Positions 7,387 through 15,221 of a stretch of 64,000 bases of DNA are shown piece by piece (position 1 is the stretch's first letter; the number at the start of each line of letters is the position of its first letter). The notes below the pieces were generated by a model. That model was not told the origin of the DNA, made no database searches, and was given only the letters and a program-made list of their open reading frames with translations. A program made the translations under genes and the position numbers. Origin of the DNA: Mycolicibacterium phlei (lineage in GTDB: Bacteria; Actinomycetota; Actinomycetes; Mycobacteriales; Mycobacteriaceae); the NCBI RefSeq assembly GCF_001583415.1, contig NZ_CP014475.1:1364001-1428000 (forward strand). Direction: 5' to 3'.

Positions 7387-8981
7387 TGACCGCACTGCGT
7401 CCGGCAACGCTGGCCACCGGCGGCATGGTCAGCAGTAGCCATCCCGCCGCAAGCCTGGCCGGGGCCCGGGTGCTGGCCGACGGCGGTAACGCCATCGACG
7501 CCACCCTGGCCATGGCGGCGCTCACCTGGTTGACGCTGCCCGGTCAGTGCGGCATCGGTGGCGACGCCTTCGCCGTCGTCCGCGAACCCGACGGTCGAGT
7601 GTGGACGGTCAACGGATCCGGCTACGGGCCCGACGGTGGCACCGCGGAGTTCTATGCGGCACAGGGATATTCGGCGATACCCATGGATGGTCCGCTGGCG
7701 GTCTCGGTGCCCGGCGCCCCCGCCGCGCTCGCCGCGCTGCACCGCAACGGCGCCACCCGGGAACTCGCCGAGCTGTGGGAGCCCGCCGCGGAGCTGGCCG
7801 AGCGAGGGCTGCCGTGCTCGGCGCGCACCGCCGGTGACGTCACCGAGGCGCTGGCCGCGATGCGCGCCGACGCCGGCCTGAGCGCGGTGTACACCGTCGA
7901 CGGCACACCTCCGCGCGTCGGCACCCGGTTGCCGCAGCCCGACCTGGCCGCCACCATCCGGACACTCGCCCGCGATCCGGGCTGGTTCTACACCGGCGGC
8001 TTCGCGCAGCGGGCGGTCGAGGCCCTGCGCGCCGGGGGAGCGCCGTTCAGCGGCGACGAATGGGCGGCAGGTGCCGACGTCAGCCCGCAGGACCCGCTCA
8101 CCGGCCGCTACGCCGGAGCCCTGGTGCACCAGACAGCGCTGCCGACCCCGGGCTGGATGGTGCTGCAGCAGGCCGCGCTGTGCGACGGCGCCGTCGGCTA
8201 CAGCGGCTGGTTGTCCGTCGACGCGGTGGACCGGCTGGCCCGGGCGGCGCGGACCGCGTTCGCCGACCGGTTGGAGCTGTGCGGCAGCGACAACGGCGGC
8301 GCCGCCCGGGTGCTCGACCCGGACCGGCTCGCCGCCCAGTACCGCGCCCTCGACGCCGGTATCGCCGGCGGTGCCACCATCGACGTCCGCGCCGGCGACA
8401 CCACCTCGACCGTCGCCGTCGACGCCGACGGACGTGCGGTCAGCTTCATCCACTCGCTGGCGTTCACCTTCGGCGCGAAGTTCTCCGTGCCGGGCACCGG
8501 CGTCGTACTCAACAACCGACTGGGTCGCGGCGCCTACGTGATTCCGGGCCACCCCAACGAGGTGGCACCGCGCCGCAAGCCGCTGCACACGCTGAACGCG
8601 TGGATAGTCACCGACCAGGCGGGGGCCCTGCTGCACGTCGGCAACACCCCCGGCGGTGACGGGCAGGTGCAGTGGAACATGCAGCTGCTGTCGCACCTGC
8701 TCGACCACGGCGTGGACCCGGCCGAGGCCGTGGCTGCACCCCGGTTCACCGTGTTTCCCGGCTCGGATGCGGACGTCCTCGGCGCCCCCGACGAGCTGCG
8801 TGTGGAGGAGACGCTGCCCGAGGCCACCCGTTCGGAGCTGGCCCGCCGCGGTCACCGCGTCGTCGTGCAGCCCGCGTGGAGTGGGGGCGGGAGCGCGCAG
8901 GTCATCTCCCGCGACGACCGTGGGGTGCTGTCCGGCGCCGCGGACCCGCGTCAAGAAGGAATCGCCCTCGGTGTCGACTGA
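7386..8981 (+). CDS. Gamma-glutamyltransferase-like Ntn hydrolase
   Basis: The protein has 531 residues. The start of the family (GGNAIDATLAMA, QCGIGGDAFAVV) and the processing site GDTTSTVAVDADGRAVS near residue 338 are present; T339 is the expected nucleophile freed by self-cleavage into large and small subunits. The usual TTH triplet is TTS here. No signal peptide is evident, so it is probably cytoplasmic, unlike periplasmic GGTs. Such enzymes hydrolyse gamma-glutamyl amides or related cyclic or N-acyl amides (cephalosporin acylase, capsule depolymerase branches). In this cassette it may release an amine or amino acid from a conjugate. Confidence 0.85.
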   Translation: MTALRPATLATGGMVSSSHPAASLAGARVLADGGNAIDATLAMAALTWLTLPGQCGIGGDAFAVVREPDGRVWTVNGSGYGPDGGTAEFYAAQGYSAIPMDGPLAVSVPGAPAALAALHRNGATRELAELWEPAAELAERGLPCSARTAGDVTEALAAMRADAGLSAVYTVDGTPPRVGTRLPQPDLAATIRTLARDPGWFYTGGFAQRAVEALRAGGAPFSGDEWAAGADVSPQDPLTGRYAGALVHQTALPTPGWMVLQQAALCDGAVGYSGWLSVDAVDRLARAARTAFADRLELCGSDNGGAARVLDPDRLAAQYRALDAGIAGGATIDVRAGDTTSTVAVDADGRAVSFIHSLAFTFGAKFSVPGTGVVLNNRLGRGAYVIPGHPNEVAPRRKPLHTLNAWIVTDQAGALLHVGNTPGGDGQVQWNMQLLSHLLDHGVDPAEAVAAPRFTVFPGSDADVLGAPDELRVEETLPEATRSELARRGHRVVVQPAWSGGGSAQVISRDDRGVLSGAADPRQEGIALGVD

Positions 8982-9399
8982 CCTCACTCCGCCGGCGCCG
9001 CGCGGCGACTACGTGCCCGCCGTCCTGCACAACGGCGTCGCCCATACCGCGGGCATGACCCCGCGGCGCGGCGGCGAGCTGGCGTTTCGCGGGCTGGTGG
9101 GCGCCGACCTGTCGGTGGAGGAGGGACGCCGAGCCGCGGGCCTGGCCGCGGCCAACGCGGTGGCCGCGGTCCGTTCGGTCGCCGGCCTGGACGCCGCCGT
9201 GAGATGTCTGAGGATGACCGTCTACATCGCCTGCACGCCCGGGTTCCAGGACTTGAGTGGCGTCGCCGACGGGGCGTCGGCCACCATCCGCGACCTGCTG
9301 GGGGATGCGGCGCTGCCTGCCCGCTCGGCCATCGGGGTGCTGGCGCTGCCGTCCGGCGCGCCGGTCGAGGTGGAGCTCACCGCGGCGGTGCTGGACTGA
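8971..9399 (+). CDS. RidA-family protein (imine/enamine deaminase-like)
   Basis: The protein has 142 residues of the YjgF/RidA family. The end of the family pattern is clear (LPARSAIGVLALP, GAPVEVELTA), including the arginine that in RidA holds the substrate carboxylate. RidA proteins hydrolyse reactive enamines and imines to ketones plus ammonia. GTG 8971 was chosen: AAGAAGGA ends 10 bases before it, and the longer in-frame extension lies inside the hydrolase gene. It overlaps that gene by 11 bases. Having it at the end of an amine-type oxidation cassette suggests that an imine intermediate is produced. Confidence 0.85.
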   Translation: MSTDLTPPAPRGDYVPAVLHNGVAHTAGMTPRRGGELAFRGLVGADLSVEEGRRAAGLAAANAVAAVRSVAGLDAAVRCLRMTVYIACTPGFQDLSGVADGASATIRDLLGDAALPARSAIGVLALPSGAPVEVELTAAVLD

Positions 9400-9430
9400 C
9401 CTGCCTCGCCGGACGTCCTTAACGCCGGCC

Positions 9431-9494
9431 GCGCGAGCGTGCGTGAAATGCTGAAATCCCGCGGCGTGTCGTGTGCAGACACGCACGCTGGCGG
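9431..9494. repeat. 64-bp palindromic intergenic repeat, copy A
   Basis: This element is closely similar to 20684-20747 over its whole 64 bases. It starts GCGCGAGCGTGCG and ends ACGCACGCTGGCGG, so the outer arms pair, and it contains an inner hairpin GCGTGTC / GACACGC. It lies between the RidA gene and the rplN promoter and could end or stabilise the transcript of the oxidase cassette. Confidence 0.8.
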
Positions 9495-9533
9495 CTGAAG
9501 GGGGCTGAAGGGAAGGCCCTGATCAGCGGCGAT

Positions 9534-9562
9534 TTGGTTTCCCGCAGGTCGTCCCATAGAAT
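9534..9562 (+). promoter_or_regulatory. rplN: Candidate SigA-type promoter for the rplN operon
   Basis: TTGGTT (9534-9539) and TAGAAT (9557-9562) are 17 bases apart, close to the mycobacterial housekeeping consensus. The expected start would leave a leader of about 125 bases before rplN. The position fits the need for a new promoter, because the oxidase cassette separates rplN from the upstream ribosomal genes. The 294-bp gap 9400-9693 otherwise holds only the palindromic repeat. Confidence 0.55.
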
Positions 9563-9693
9563 CAGGCGGTTGCCTTGGGCAGACCTCGGCCGGCCGGACA
9601 CGGCAGGCCCCGCGTGCCCTTCGGTGACAGCAAGACCGCGCACGTTCAGGTCGGTATCTGGCGTGCATACAAAAACCAGGTCGAGGAGATCGA

Positions 9694-10062
9694 GTGATTC
9701 AGCAGGAATCGCGGCTGAAGGTCGCCGACAACACGGGCGCCAAGGAGATCTTGTGCATCCGCGTGCTCGGCGGCTCGTCGCGGCGCTACGCGGGCATCGG
9801 TGATGTCATCGTGGCCACAGTCAAGGACGCCATTCCCGGCGGCAACGTCAAGCGTGGCGATGTCGTCAAGGCCGTGGTGGTGCGCACCGTCAAGGAGCGT
9901 CGCCGCCCGGACGGCAGCTACATCAAGTTCGACGAGAACGCCGCCGTCATCATCAAGGCCGACAACGACCCGCGCGGCACCCGCATCTTCGGCCCGGTCG
10001 GCCGCGAGCTGCGTGAGAAGAAGTTCATGAAGATCGTCTCGCTTGCACCGGAGGTGTTGTAG
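9694..10062 (+). CDS. rplN: 50S ribosomal protein uL14
   Basis: The protein has 122 residues, the standard length. It begins [17 protein letters not shown] and ends in the conserved [13 protein letters not shown], as in other mycobacteria. uL14 sits at the subunit interface of the large subunit and contacts helices of both subunits. GTG start with GAGGAG about 6 bases upstream. It opens the spc block here; the S10-type genes normally before it (rpsQ) are not in the window. rplX starts directly after the stop, with no gap. Confidence 0.98.
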   Translation: MIQQESRLKVADNTGAKEILCIRVLGGSSRRYAGIGDVIVATVKDAIPGGNVKRGDVVKAVVVRTVKERRRPDGSYIKFDENAAVIIKADNDPRGTRIFGPVGRELREKKFMKIVSLAPEVL

Positions 10063-10380
10063 ATGAAGGTCCACAAGGGCGACACCGTCCTGGTGATCTC
10101 CGGTAAGGACAAGGGCGCCAAGGGCAAGGTCCTGCAGGCCTACCCGTCCCGGAACAAGGTGCTCGTCGAGGGCGTGAACCGGATCAAGAAGCACACCGCC
10201 GTCTCGCGCAACGAGCGCGGCGTGCAGTCGGGCGGCATCGTGACCCAGGAAGCGCCGATCCACGTCTCGAACGTGATGGTCGTCGACTCCGACGGCAAGC
10301 CGACCCGGATCGGGTACCGCATCGACGAAGAGACCGGCAAGAAGGTCCGCGTCGCCAAGACCAACGGCAAGGACATCTGA
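10063..10380 (+). CDS. rplX: 50S ribosomal protein uL24
   Basis: The protein has 105 residues. The N-terminal KOW motif ([18 protein letters not shown]) is the hallmark of uL24, which starts assembly of the large subunit near the 5' end of 23S rRNA and lies at the exit tunnel. It starts on the base after the rplN stop and is followed after one base by rplE, the usual spc order. Confidence 0.98.
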   Translation: MKVHKGDTVLVISGKDKGAKGKVLQAYPSRNKVLVEGVNRIKKHTAVSRNERGVQSGGIVTQEAPIHVSNVMVVDSDGKPTRIGYRIDEETGKKVRVAKTNGKDI

Positions 10381-10381
10381 C

Positions 10382-10945
10382 ATGACTACCGCTGAGAAGA
10401 CTCTGCCGCGCCTCAAGCAGCGCTACCGCGAGGAGATTCGCGAGGCCCTGCAGAAGGAGTTCGGCTACGCCAACGTCATGCAGATCCCCGGCGTGGTCAA
10501 GGTCGTCGTCAACATGGGTGTCGGCGACGCCGCCCGCGACGCCAAGCTGATCAACGGTGCGGTCAACGACCTCGCGCTGATCACCGGCCAGAAGCCGGAG
10601 ATCCGCCGGGCCCGCAAGTCCATCGCGCAGTTCAAGCTCCGCGAGGGTATGCCGATCGGCGCCCGGGTCACCCTGCGCGGCGACCGGATGTGGGAGTTCC
10701 TGGACCGCCTGATCTCGATCGCGCTGCCGCGTATCCGCGACTTCCGCGGCCTGAGCCCCAAGCAGTTCGACGGGACCGGCAACTACACCTTCGGCCTGAC
10801 CGAGCAGTCGGTGTTCCACGAGATCGACGTGGACTCCATCGACCGCCCGCGCGGCATGGACATCACCGTCGTCACCTCGGCGACGACCGACGACGAAGGC
10901 CGAGCGCTGCTGCGGGCCCTGGGCTTCCCCTTCAAGGAGAACTGA
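10382..10945 (+). CDS. rplE: 50S ribosomal protein uL5
   Basis: The protein has 187 residues, of normal length. It contains the family signatures [11 protein letters not shown] and [17 protein letters not shown]. uL5 binds 5S rRNA and forms part of the central protuberance. Follows rplX by one base; rpsN starts one base after its stop. Confidence 0.98.
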   Translation: MTTAEKTLPRLKQRYREEIREALQKEFGYANVMQIPGVVKVVVNMGVGDAARDAKLINGAVNDLALITGQKPEIRRARKSIAQFKLREGMPIGARVTLRGDRMWEFLDRLISIALPRIRDFRGLSPKQFDGTGNYTFGLTEQSVFHEIDVDSIDRPRGMDITVVTSATTDDEGRALLRALGFPFKEN

Positions 10946-10946
10946 T

Positions 10947-11132
10947 ATGGCAAAGAAGGCACTGGTCAACAAGGCCAACAAGAAGCCGAAGTTCAAGGTG
11001 CGTGCCTACACCCGCTGCCAGCGCTGCGGCCGGCCGCACTCGGTCTTCCGCAAGTTCGGCCTCTGCCGGATCTGCCTGCGCGAGATGGCGCACCGCGGCG
11101 AGCTGCCCGGTGTGCAGAAGGCCAGCTGGTAA
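10947..11132 (+). CDS. rpsZ: 30S ribosomal protein uS14, zinc-binding type Z
   Basis: The protein has 61 residues, the short zinc-containing form. Four cysteines in CQRCG and CRICL bind zinc. uS14 is needed for assembly of the small-subunit head. Mycobacteria also carry a zinc-free form (C- form) in a Zur-controlled operon elsewhere; this spc-located copy is the zinc-replete one. An 87-bp gap with no other recognisable gene follows before rpsH. Confidence 0.96.
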   Translation: MAKKALVNKANKKPKFKVRAYTRCQRCGRPHSVFRKFGLCRICLREMAHRGELPGVQKASW

Positions 11133-11219
11133 CCCAGCTCCACAGACCAGACCAAACAACAGGTTGCGGAAGGCCCGAAATCCTTTGGGAACCACCGCGA
11201 GAAAGGTGAGCCGGCTGTC

Positions 11220-11618
11220 ATGACCATGACGGACCCGATCGCAGACTTCTTGACACGTCTGCGCAACGCCAATTCGGCGTACCACGATGAGGTGAGACTG
11301 CCCCACTCGAAGATCAAGGCCAACATCGCCGAGATCCTCAAGCGTGAGGGCTACATCGCCGACTACCGCACCGAGGATGCGCGGGTCGGCAAGTCGCTCG
11401 TCGTGCAACTGAAGTACGGCCCCAGCCGGGAGCGGAGCATCGCCGGGTTGCGGCGCGTCTCCAAGCCCGGTCTGCGGGTGTACGCGAAGTCCAACAACCT
11501 GCCGCGGGTCCTCGGTGGCCTCGGCGTGGCGATCATCTCCACGTCGTCGGGCCTCAAGACCGACCGCCAGGCAGCCCAAGAGGGCGTGGGCGGCGAAGTC
11601 CTCGCTTACGTGTGGTAG
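11220..11618 (+). CDS. rpsH: 30S ribosomal protein uS8
   Basis: The protein has 132 residues. It starts [17 protein letters not shown] and ends GEVLAYVW, both nearly identical to the M. tuberculosis protein, which supports the first of the two ATG codons (11220 rather than 11226). uS8 binds helix 21 of 16S rRNA and, in E. coli, represses the spc operon; that control has not been inferred here from sequence. Confidence 0.98.
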   Translation: MTMTDPIADFLTRLRNANSAYHDEVRLPHSKIKANIAEILKREGYIADYRTEDARVGKSLVVQLKYGPSRERSIAGLRRVSKPGLRVYAKSNNLPRVLGGLGVAIISTSSGLKTDRQAAQEGVGGEVLAYVW

Positions 11619-11639
11619 GCGAGAGGGAGAGCTAGAGAT

Positions 11640-12179
11640 ATGTCGCGTATTGGAAAGCAGCCGGTTCCGGTTCCGGCCGGGGTCGACGTGTCGATCAATG
11701 GGCAGAACGTGTCCGTCAAGGGGCCCAAGGGCACCCTGGAGCTCGAGATCGCCGAGCCGATCAAGGTCTCGCGTGACGAGGACGGCGCCATCGTGGTGAC
11801 CCGTCCCGACGACGAGCGCCGCAGCCGCTCCCTGCACGGTCTGTCCCGCACGCTGGTGGCGAACCTGATCACCGGTGTCACCGAGGGCTACACCACCAAG
11901 ATGGAGATCCACGGCGTCGGCTACCGCGTGCAGCAGAAGGGCAACGACCTCGAGTTCGCGCTGGGTTACAGCCATCCCGTGACGATCAACGCCCCCGAGG
12001 GTGTGACGTTCGCGGTGGAGAGCCCGACCAAGTTCTCGATCTCCGGCATCGACAAGCAGAAGGTCGGCCAGGTGGCTGCCAACATCCGCCGGTTGCGCAA
12101 GAGCGACCCGTACAAGGGCAAGGGCATCCGGTACGAGGGTGAGCAGATCCGCCGCAAGGTCGGAAAGACAGGTAAGTAG
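11640..12179 (+). CDS. rplF: 50S ribosomal protein uL6
   Basis: The protein has 179 residues, standard length. It has the two repeated L6 domains, with the C-terminal signature [14 protein letters not shown]. uL6 lies near the sarcin-ricin loop and the factor-binding site. Located 21 bases after rpsH and 2 bases before rplR in the conserved spc order. Confidence 0.98.
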   Translation: MSRIGKQPVPVPAGVDVSINGQNVSVKGPKGTLELEIAEPIKVSRDEDGAIVVTRPDDERRSRSLHGLSRTLVANLITGVTEGYTTKMEIHGVGYRVQQKGNDLEFALGYSHPVTINAPEGVTFAVESPTKFSISGIDKQKVGQVAANIRRLRKSDPYKGKGIRYEGEQIRRKVGKTGK

Positions 12180-12181
12180 AC

Positions 12182-12586
12182 ATGGCTGCAAAGACTGAGG
12201 CCCAGGTTCGTAAGCCGGTGGGACAGAACATCTCCGAGATCCGGCGGACTGCCCGGCTGCGCCGTCACGCGCGGCTGCGCAAGAAGATCGCCGGCACCGC
12301 TGAGGTGCCGCGCCTGGTGGTCAACCGTTCGTCGCGGCACATCCATGTGCAGCTGGTCAACGACGAGAACGGCACCACGCTGGCCGCCGCTTCCTCGATC
12401 GAGGCCGACGTGCGGGCGATCGAGGGCGACAAGAAAGCTCACAGCGTGCGGGTCGGTCAGCTGATCGCCGAGCGCGCCAAGGCCCAGGGCATCGAGAAGG
12501 TCGTGTTCGACCGCGGTGGGTACACCTACGGCGGCCGGATCGCGGCACTGGCCGATGCGGCACGAGAGGGCGGGCTGAAATTCTGA
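12182..12586 (+). CDS. rplR: 50S ribosomal protein uL18
   Basis: The protein has 134 residues, with a basic N-terminus ([12 protein letters not shown]) and the conserved end [20 protein letters not shown]. uL18 carries 5S rRNA into the large subunit together with uL5. The gene lies 2 bases after rplF. Confidence 0.98.
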   Translation: MAAKTEAQVRKPVGQNISEIRRTARLRRHARLRKKIAGTAEVPRLVVNRSSRHIHVQLVNDENGTTLAAASSIEADVRAIEGDKKAHSVRVGQLIAERAKAQGIEKVVFDRGGYTYGGRIAALADAAREGGLKF

Positions 12587-12614
12587 TGACCAACCACATG
12601 GGAAGGACTGCATG

Positions 12615-13268
12615 ATGGCCGAACAGGCAACTGCCGGCGGCCCCTCGGAAGGCCGTGGCTCGCGCGGTGACCGCGACGGGCGTGGCCGGCGCGACGACCG
12701 TCGCGGCCGCGACGGTGGCGACAAGAGCAACTACCTCGAGCGCGTCGTCTCGATCAACCGCGTGTCCAAGGTGGTCAAGGGTGGCCGCCGGTTCAGCTTC
12801 ACCGCGCTGGTGATCGTCGGCGACGGCAACGGCATGGTCGGTGTCGGCTACGGCAAGGCCAAGGAAGTTCCGGCTGCCATCGCCAAGGGCGTCGAGGAAG
12901 CACGCAAGAACTTCTTCCGGGTTCCGCTGATCGGCGGCACCATCACCCACCCGGTGCAGGGCGAAGCCGCCGCCGGTGTCGTGATGCTGCGTCCGGCCAG
13001 CCCCGGTACCGGTGTGATCGCCGGTGGTGCGTGCCGCGCGGTGCTGGAATGCGCCGGTGTGCACGACATCCTGGCCAAGTCGCTGGGTAGCGACAACGCG
13101 ATCAACGTGGTGCACGCCACCGTTGCCGCGCTGAAGCTGCTGCAGCGTCCCGAAGAGGTCGCGGCCCGCCGTGGCCTGCCGATCGAGGACGTCGCGCCGC
13201 CGGCCATGCTGAAGGCGCGCCGGGAGGCCGATGCGCTCGCCGCGTCGGCTGCGCGTGAAGGGTCGTAA
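12615..13268 (+). CDS. rpsE: 30S ribosomal protein uS5
   Basis: The protein has 217 residues from ATG 12615. The core S5 domains are complete ([30 protein letters not shown]). The N-terminal 30 residues form a charged, glycine- and arginine-rich extension typical of mycobacterial uS5. ATG 12612 is one codon upstream; 12615 was preferred because GGAAGG is 8 bases before it and M. tuberculosis uS5 begins MAEQ. uS5 helps decoding fidelity and mRNA unwinding. Confidence 0.96.
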   Translation: MAEQATAGGPSEGRGSRGDRDGRGRRDDRRGRDGGDKSNYLERVVSINRVSKVVKGGRRFSFTALVIVGDGNGMVGVGYGKAKEVPAAIAKGVEEARKNFFRVPLIGGTITHPVQGEAAAGVVMLRPASPGTGVIAGGACRAVLECAGVHDILAKSLGSDNAINVVHATVAALKLLQRPEEVAARRGLPIEDVAPPAMLKARREADALAASAAREGS

Positions 13269-13271
13269 CCA

Positions 13272-13454
13272 ATGGCAGAGCTGAAGATCACCCAGGTGCG
13301 CAGCACCATCGGTGCGCGCTGGAAGCAGCGGGAGAGCCTGCGGACGCTGGGGCTGCGCAAGATCCGCCAGTCCGTCGTCCGTGAGGACAACGCGCAGACG
13401 CGGGGTCTGATCAAGACCGTGCATCACCTCGTAGAGGTGGAGGAAGTCAAATGA
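13272..13454 (+). CDS. rpmD: 50S ribosomal protein uL30
   Basis: The protein has 60 residues. It has the L30 fold pattern ([27 protein letters not shown]). Non-essential in some bacteria but standard in the spc operon. Its stop overlaps the rplO start by 4 bases (ATGA), coupling their translation. Confidence 0.97.
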   Translation: MAELKITQVRSTIGARWKQRESLRTLGLRKIRQSVVREDNAQTRGLIKTVHHLVEVEEVK

Positions 13455-13894
13455 GCGTCATCAAACTGCATGACCTGAAGCCGGCGCCCGGTTCGAAGAA
13501 GGCCAAGACCCGCGTGGGTCGCGGCGAGGGTTCGAAGGGTAAGACCGCAGGTCGCGGCACCAAGGGCACCAAGGCCCGCAAGAACGTCCCGGTGACGTTC
13601 GAGGGCGGCCAGATGCCGATCCACATGCGGCTGCCGAAGCTCAAGGGCTTCCGTAACCGGTTCCGCACCGAGTACGAGGTCGTCAACGTCGGCGACATCA
13701 ACAAGGCCTTCCCGGAGGGCGGCACCGTCGGTGTCGACGAGCTGGTGGCCAAGGGCCTGGTGCGCAAGAACAGCCTGGTCAAGGTGCTCGGCGACGGCAA
13801 GCTGTCGGTCAAGGTCGACGTCACCGCCAACAAGTTCAGCGGCAGCGCCCGCGAGAAGATCTCGGCGGCGGGCGGCTCGGCCACCGAGCTGTAA
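13451..13894 (+). CDS. rplO: 50S ribosomal protein uL15
   Basis: The protein has 147 residues. It has the basic glycine-rich N-terminus ([18 protein letters not shown]) and the conserved [18 protein letters not shown]. It binds 23S rRNA late in assembly. The last codons (GGSATEL, stop) form the parent of the three 26-bp repeats that follow directly. In most bacteria secY comes next; here secY is about 9 kb away. Confidence 0.97.
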   Translation: MSVIKLHDLKPAPGSKKAKTRVGRGEGSKGKTAGRGTKGTKARKNVPVTFEGGQMPIHMRLPKLKGFRNRFRTEYEVVNVGDINKAFPEGGTVGVDELVAKGLVRKNSLVKVLGDGKLSVKVDVTANKFSGSAREKISAAGGSATEL

Positions 13895-13972
13895 ATGGCG
13901 GCTCGGCCGCCGAGCTGTAAATGGCGGCTCGGCCGCCGAGCTGTAAATGGCGGCTCGGCCGCCGAGCTGTAA
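13895..13972 (+). repeat. Three tandem 26-bp copies of the rplO 3' end
   Basis: The units 13895-13920, 13921-13946 and 13947-13972 are identical. Each matches the last 24 bases of rplO (13871-13894) except for one base, plus AT at the front. Every copy, and the rplO end itself, can form a stem GCTCGG / CCGAGC around a 3-base loop. Because 26 is not a multiple of 3, each copy shifts frame; only the third reads GGSAAEL-stop in the frame of the first ATG. It looks like slipped-strand or recombination-driven amplification. Confidence 0.93.
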
Positions 13973-13989
13973 ATCCGCTTGAAACGAGG

Positions 13990-14016
13990 GCCCCCACCGG
14001 ACACGGTGGGGGCTTT
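13990..14016 (+). terminator. Rho-independent-type terminator of the spc operon
   Basis: The stem GCCCCCACCG / CGGTGGGGGC (10 perfect pairs, 13990-13999 and 14004-14013) with loop GACA is followed by TTT. It comes directly after the rplO 3' repeats, ending the ribosomal transcript before the next gene. Confidence 0.85.
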
Positions 14017-14091
14017 CGTGTTGAAATGCGTAACACGCGTCGCCGTTGCCGCGATTCACTCTGCGCAGGCTGAGCTTTCAGGAGTTAAGAG

Positions 14092-14427
14092 ATGACGTTC
14101 CGGGTCGCTGTGATCGCCGTGACCGCCGCCGCGGCGCTGTTCGCCGGCGCGGGCACCGCCGTCGCCCAGGACAACGACGCGAAGTTCGCCGACGCGGTGT
14201 CGCAACTGCAGATCCCCACCGAGGGCCTCGACGTGCCCGCACTGGGCAAGGGCATCTGCGACATGCTCAGCAACGGGCTGGCCACCTCCATCAACCCGGT
14301 GCCCGTCGTACGCGGTGTGCGCGACCGGCTCACCACCGGCGGCATCACCCGCGAGCAGGCCTCGGGCCTGATGCGTGCGGCGTCGGCCGCCTACTGCCCG
14401 CAGCTGCTGCCGAAGCTCGGCCGCTAG
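14092..14427 (+). CDS. Small secreted protein, DUF732-like
   Basis: The protein has 111 residues. A signal peptide is clear: basic start, hydrophobic VAVIAVTAAAALFAGAG, and an AVAQ-type cleavage site around residue 27. The mature part of about 85 residues has two cysteines (GKGICDML and SAAYCPQL), likely a disulfide, and a repeated alanine-rich helix. This matches small secreted mycobacterial proteins of the DUF732 type. No function is known to me. AGGAG about 8 bases before the ATG supports the start. Its stop codon region (CTAG) is shared with the stop of the convergent cyclase gene. Confidence 0.75.
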   Translation: MTFRVAVIAVTAAAALFAGAGTAVAQDNDAKFADAVSQLQIPTEGLDVPALGKGICDMLSNGLATSINPVPVVRGVRDRLTTGGITREQASGLMRAASAAYCPQLLPKLGR

Positions 14428-15221
14428 ACCGGCTGCTCCACCAGCGCCAGCGGCCGGATCGGTGCGCCGGTCGCCCCGACGACGGGCAGGGGAGCGCCGA
14501 CGAACACGAACTCCCGCGCGCCGGTCTGCGCGAGTTCCTCCAGGTTCATCGCCTCGATGATGTTGATCCCGCTGTCCTGCAGCAGCACCCGGTGCACGGG
14601 CAGGTTGGCGAAACCGGCGCCGGCGGGAATGTGCTCGAGTGCCAGGGTGTCGGCGCCGACCGCGCGCACCCCCGCGGCGGCCAGCAGCCGGGCGCCGTCG
14701 ACGGCGAGCCCGGGAACACCGCTGGCCGCGCCGAGGTAGGCGTCGGGGTCATGCCACAGCTGCGCCCACCCGGTCCGGATGAGCACGACGTCGCCGCGGC
14801 GGATGTCGGCGTCCCGCAGATCCGCCGCGGTCACGGGTTCGGCCGCCGGCAGCCGCTCCACCCCGCGCAGGGCCGGGACGTCGACGAGCACACCCCGGCA
14901 CACCAGCGGGGCCACCTCGTCGATCCCGTGACTGGCGTACCGGCCGTCGGTCACGGCGACCGGGGTGCCGCCGTGGAAGCGGCCGTCGACCGCGACGTGG
15001 GCGAGCGCGTCCATGTGGGTGCCGACGTGACCGCCGAGCACGAGCATCTCGTGCGATCCGGTCATCCCGTCGGGCCGTGCCACGTCGCCGTGTCGGCGAC
15101 TGAGCGCCATCCGGAACCCGGGATGGGTGGGCGAGCACGGCATGCCCTCCCGCAGCGGCTGCGCGAGGTCGACGATCCGCGGCGGAGCGGTGGTGAGCAC
15201 GTCGAGCAGCGAAGTGGTCAT
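14424..15221 (-). CDS. Cyclase-family metal hydrolase (kynurenine-formamidase-like)
   Basis: The protein has 265 residues. The metal-binding HxGTHxD signature of the cyclase/KynB family is present as H65-V-G-T-H69-M-D71, with H75 following. Family members hydrolyse N-formylkynurenine, isatin, cyclic imides or similar small amides and lactones with Mn or Zn. The start ATG 15221 overlaps the stop of the transporter gene upstream (ATGA), and GGAAGG lies just before it. It is the last gene of the M20-MHS-cyclase operon, so it probably acts on a compound imported by the transporter or on a product of the amidohydrolase. Confidence 0.85.
   Translation of the reverse strand: MTTSLLDVLTTAPPRIVDLAQPLREGMPCSPTHPGFRMALSRRHGDVARPDGMTGSHEMLVLGGHVGTHMDALAHVAVDGRFHGGTPVAVTDGRYASHGIDEVAPLVCRGVLVDVPALRGVERLPAAEPVTAADLRDADIRRGDVVLIRTGWAQLWHDPDAYLGAASGVPGLAVDGARLLAAAGVRAVGADTLALEHIPAGAGFANLPVHRVLLQDSGINIIEAMNLEELAQTGAREFVFVGAPLPVVGATGAPIRPLALVEQPV

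Noticed and set aside
10932..12191. 419-codon minus-strand open frame across rpsN, rpsH and rplF
   Set aside because: The plus strand encodes highly conserved ribosomal proteins here.
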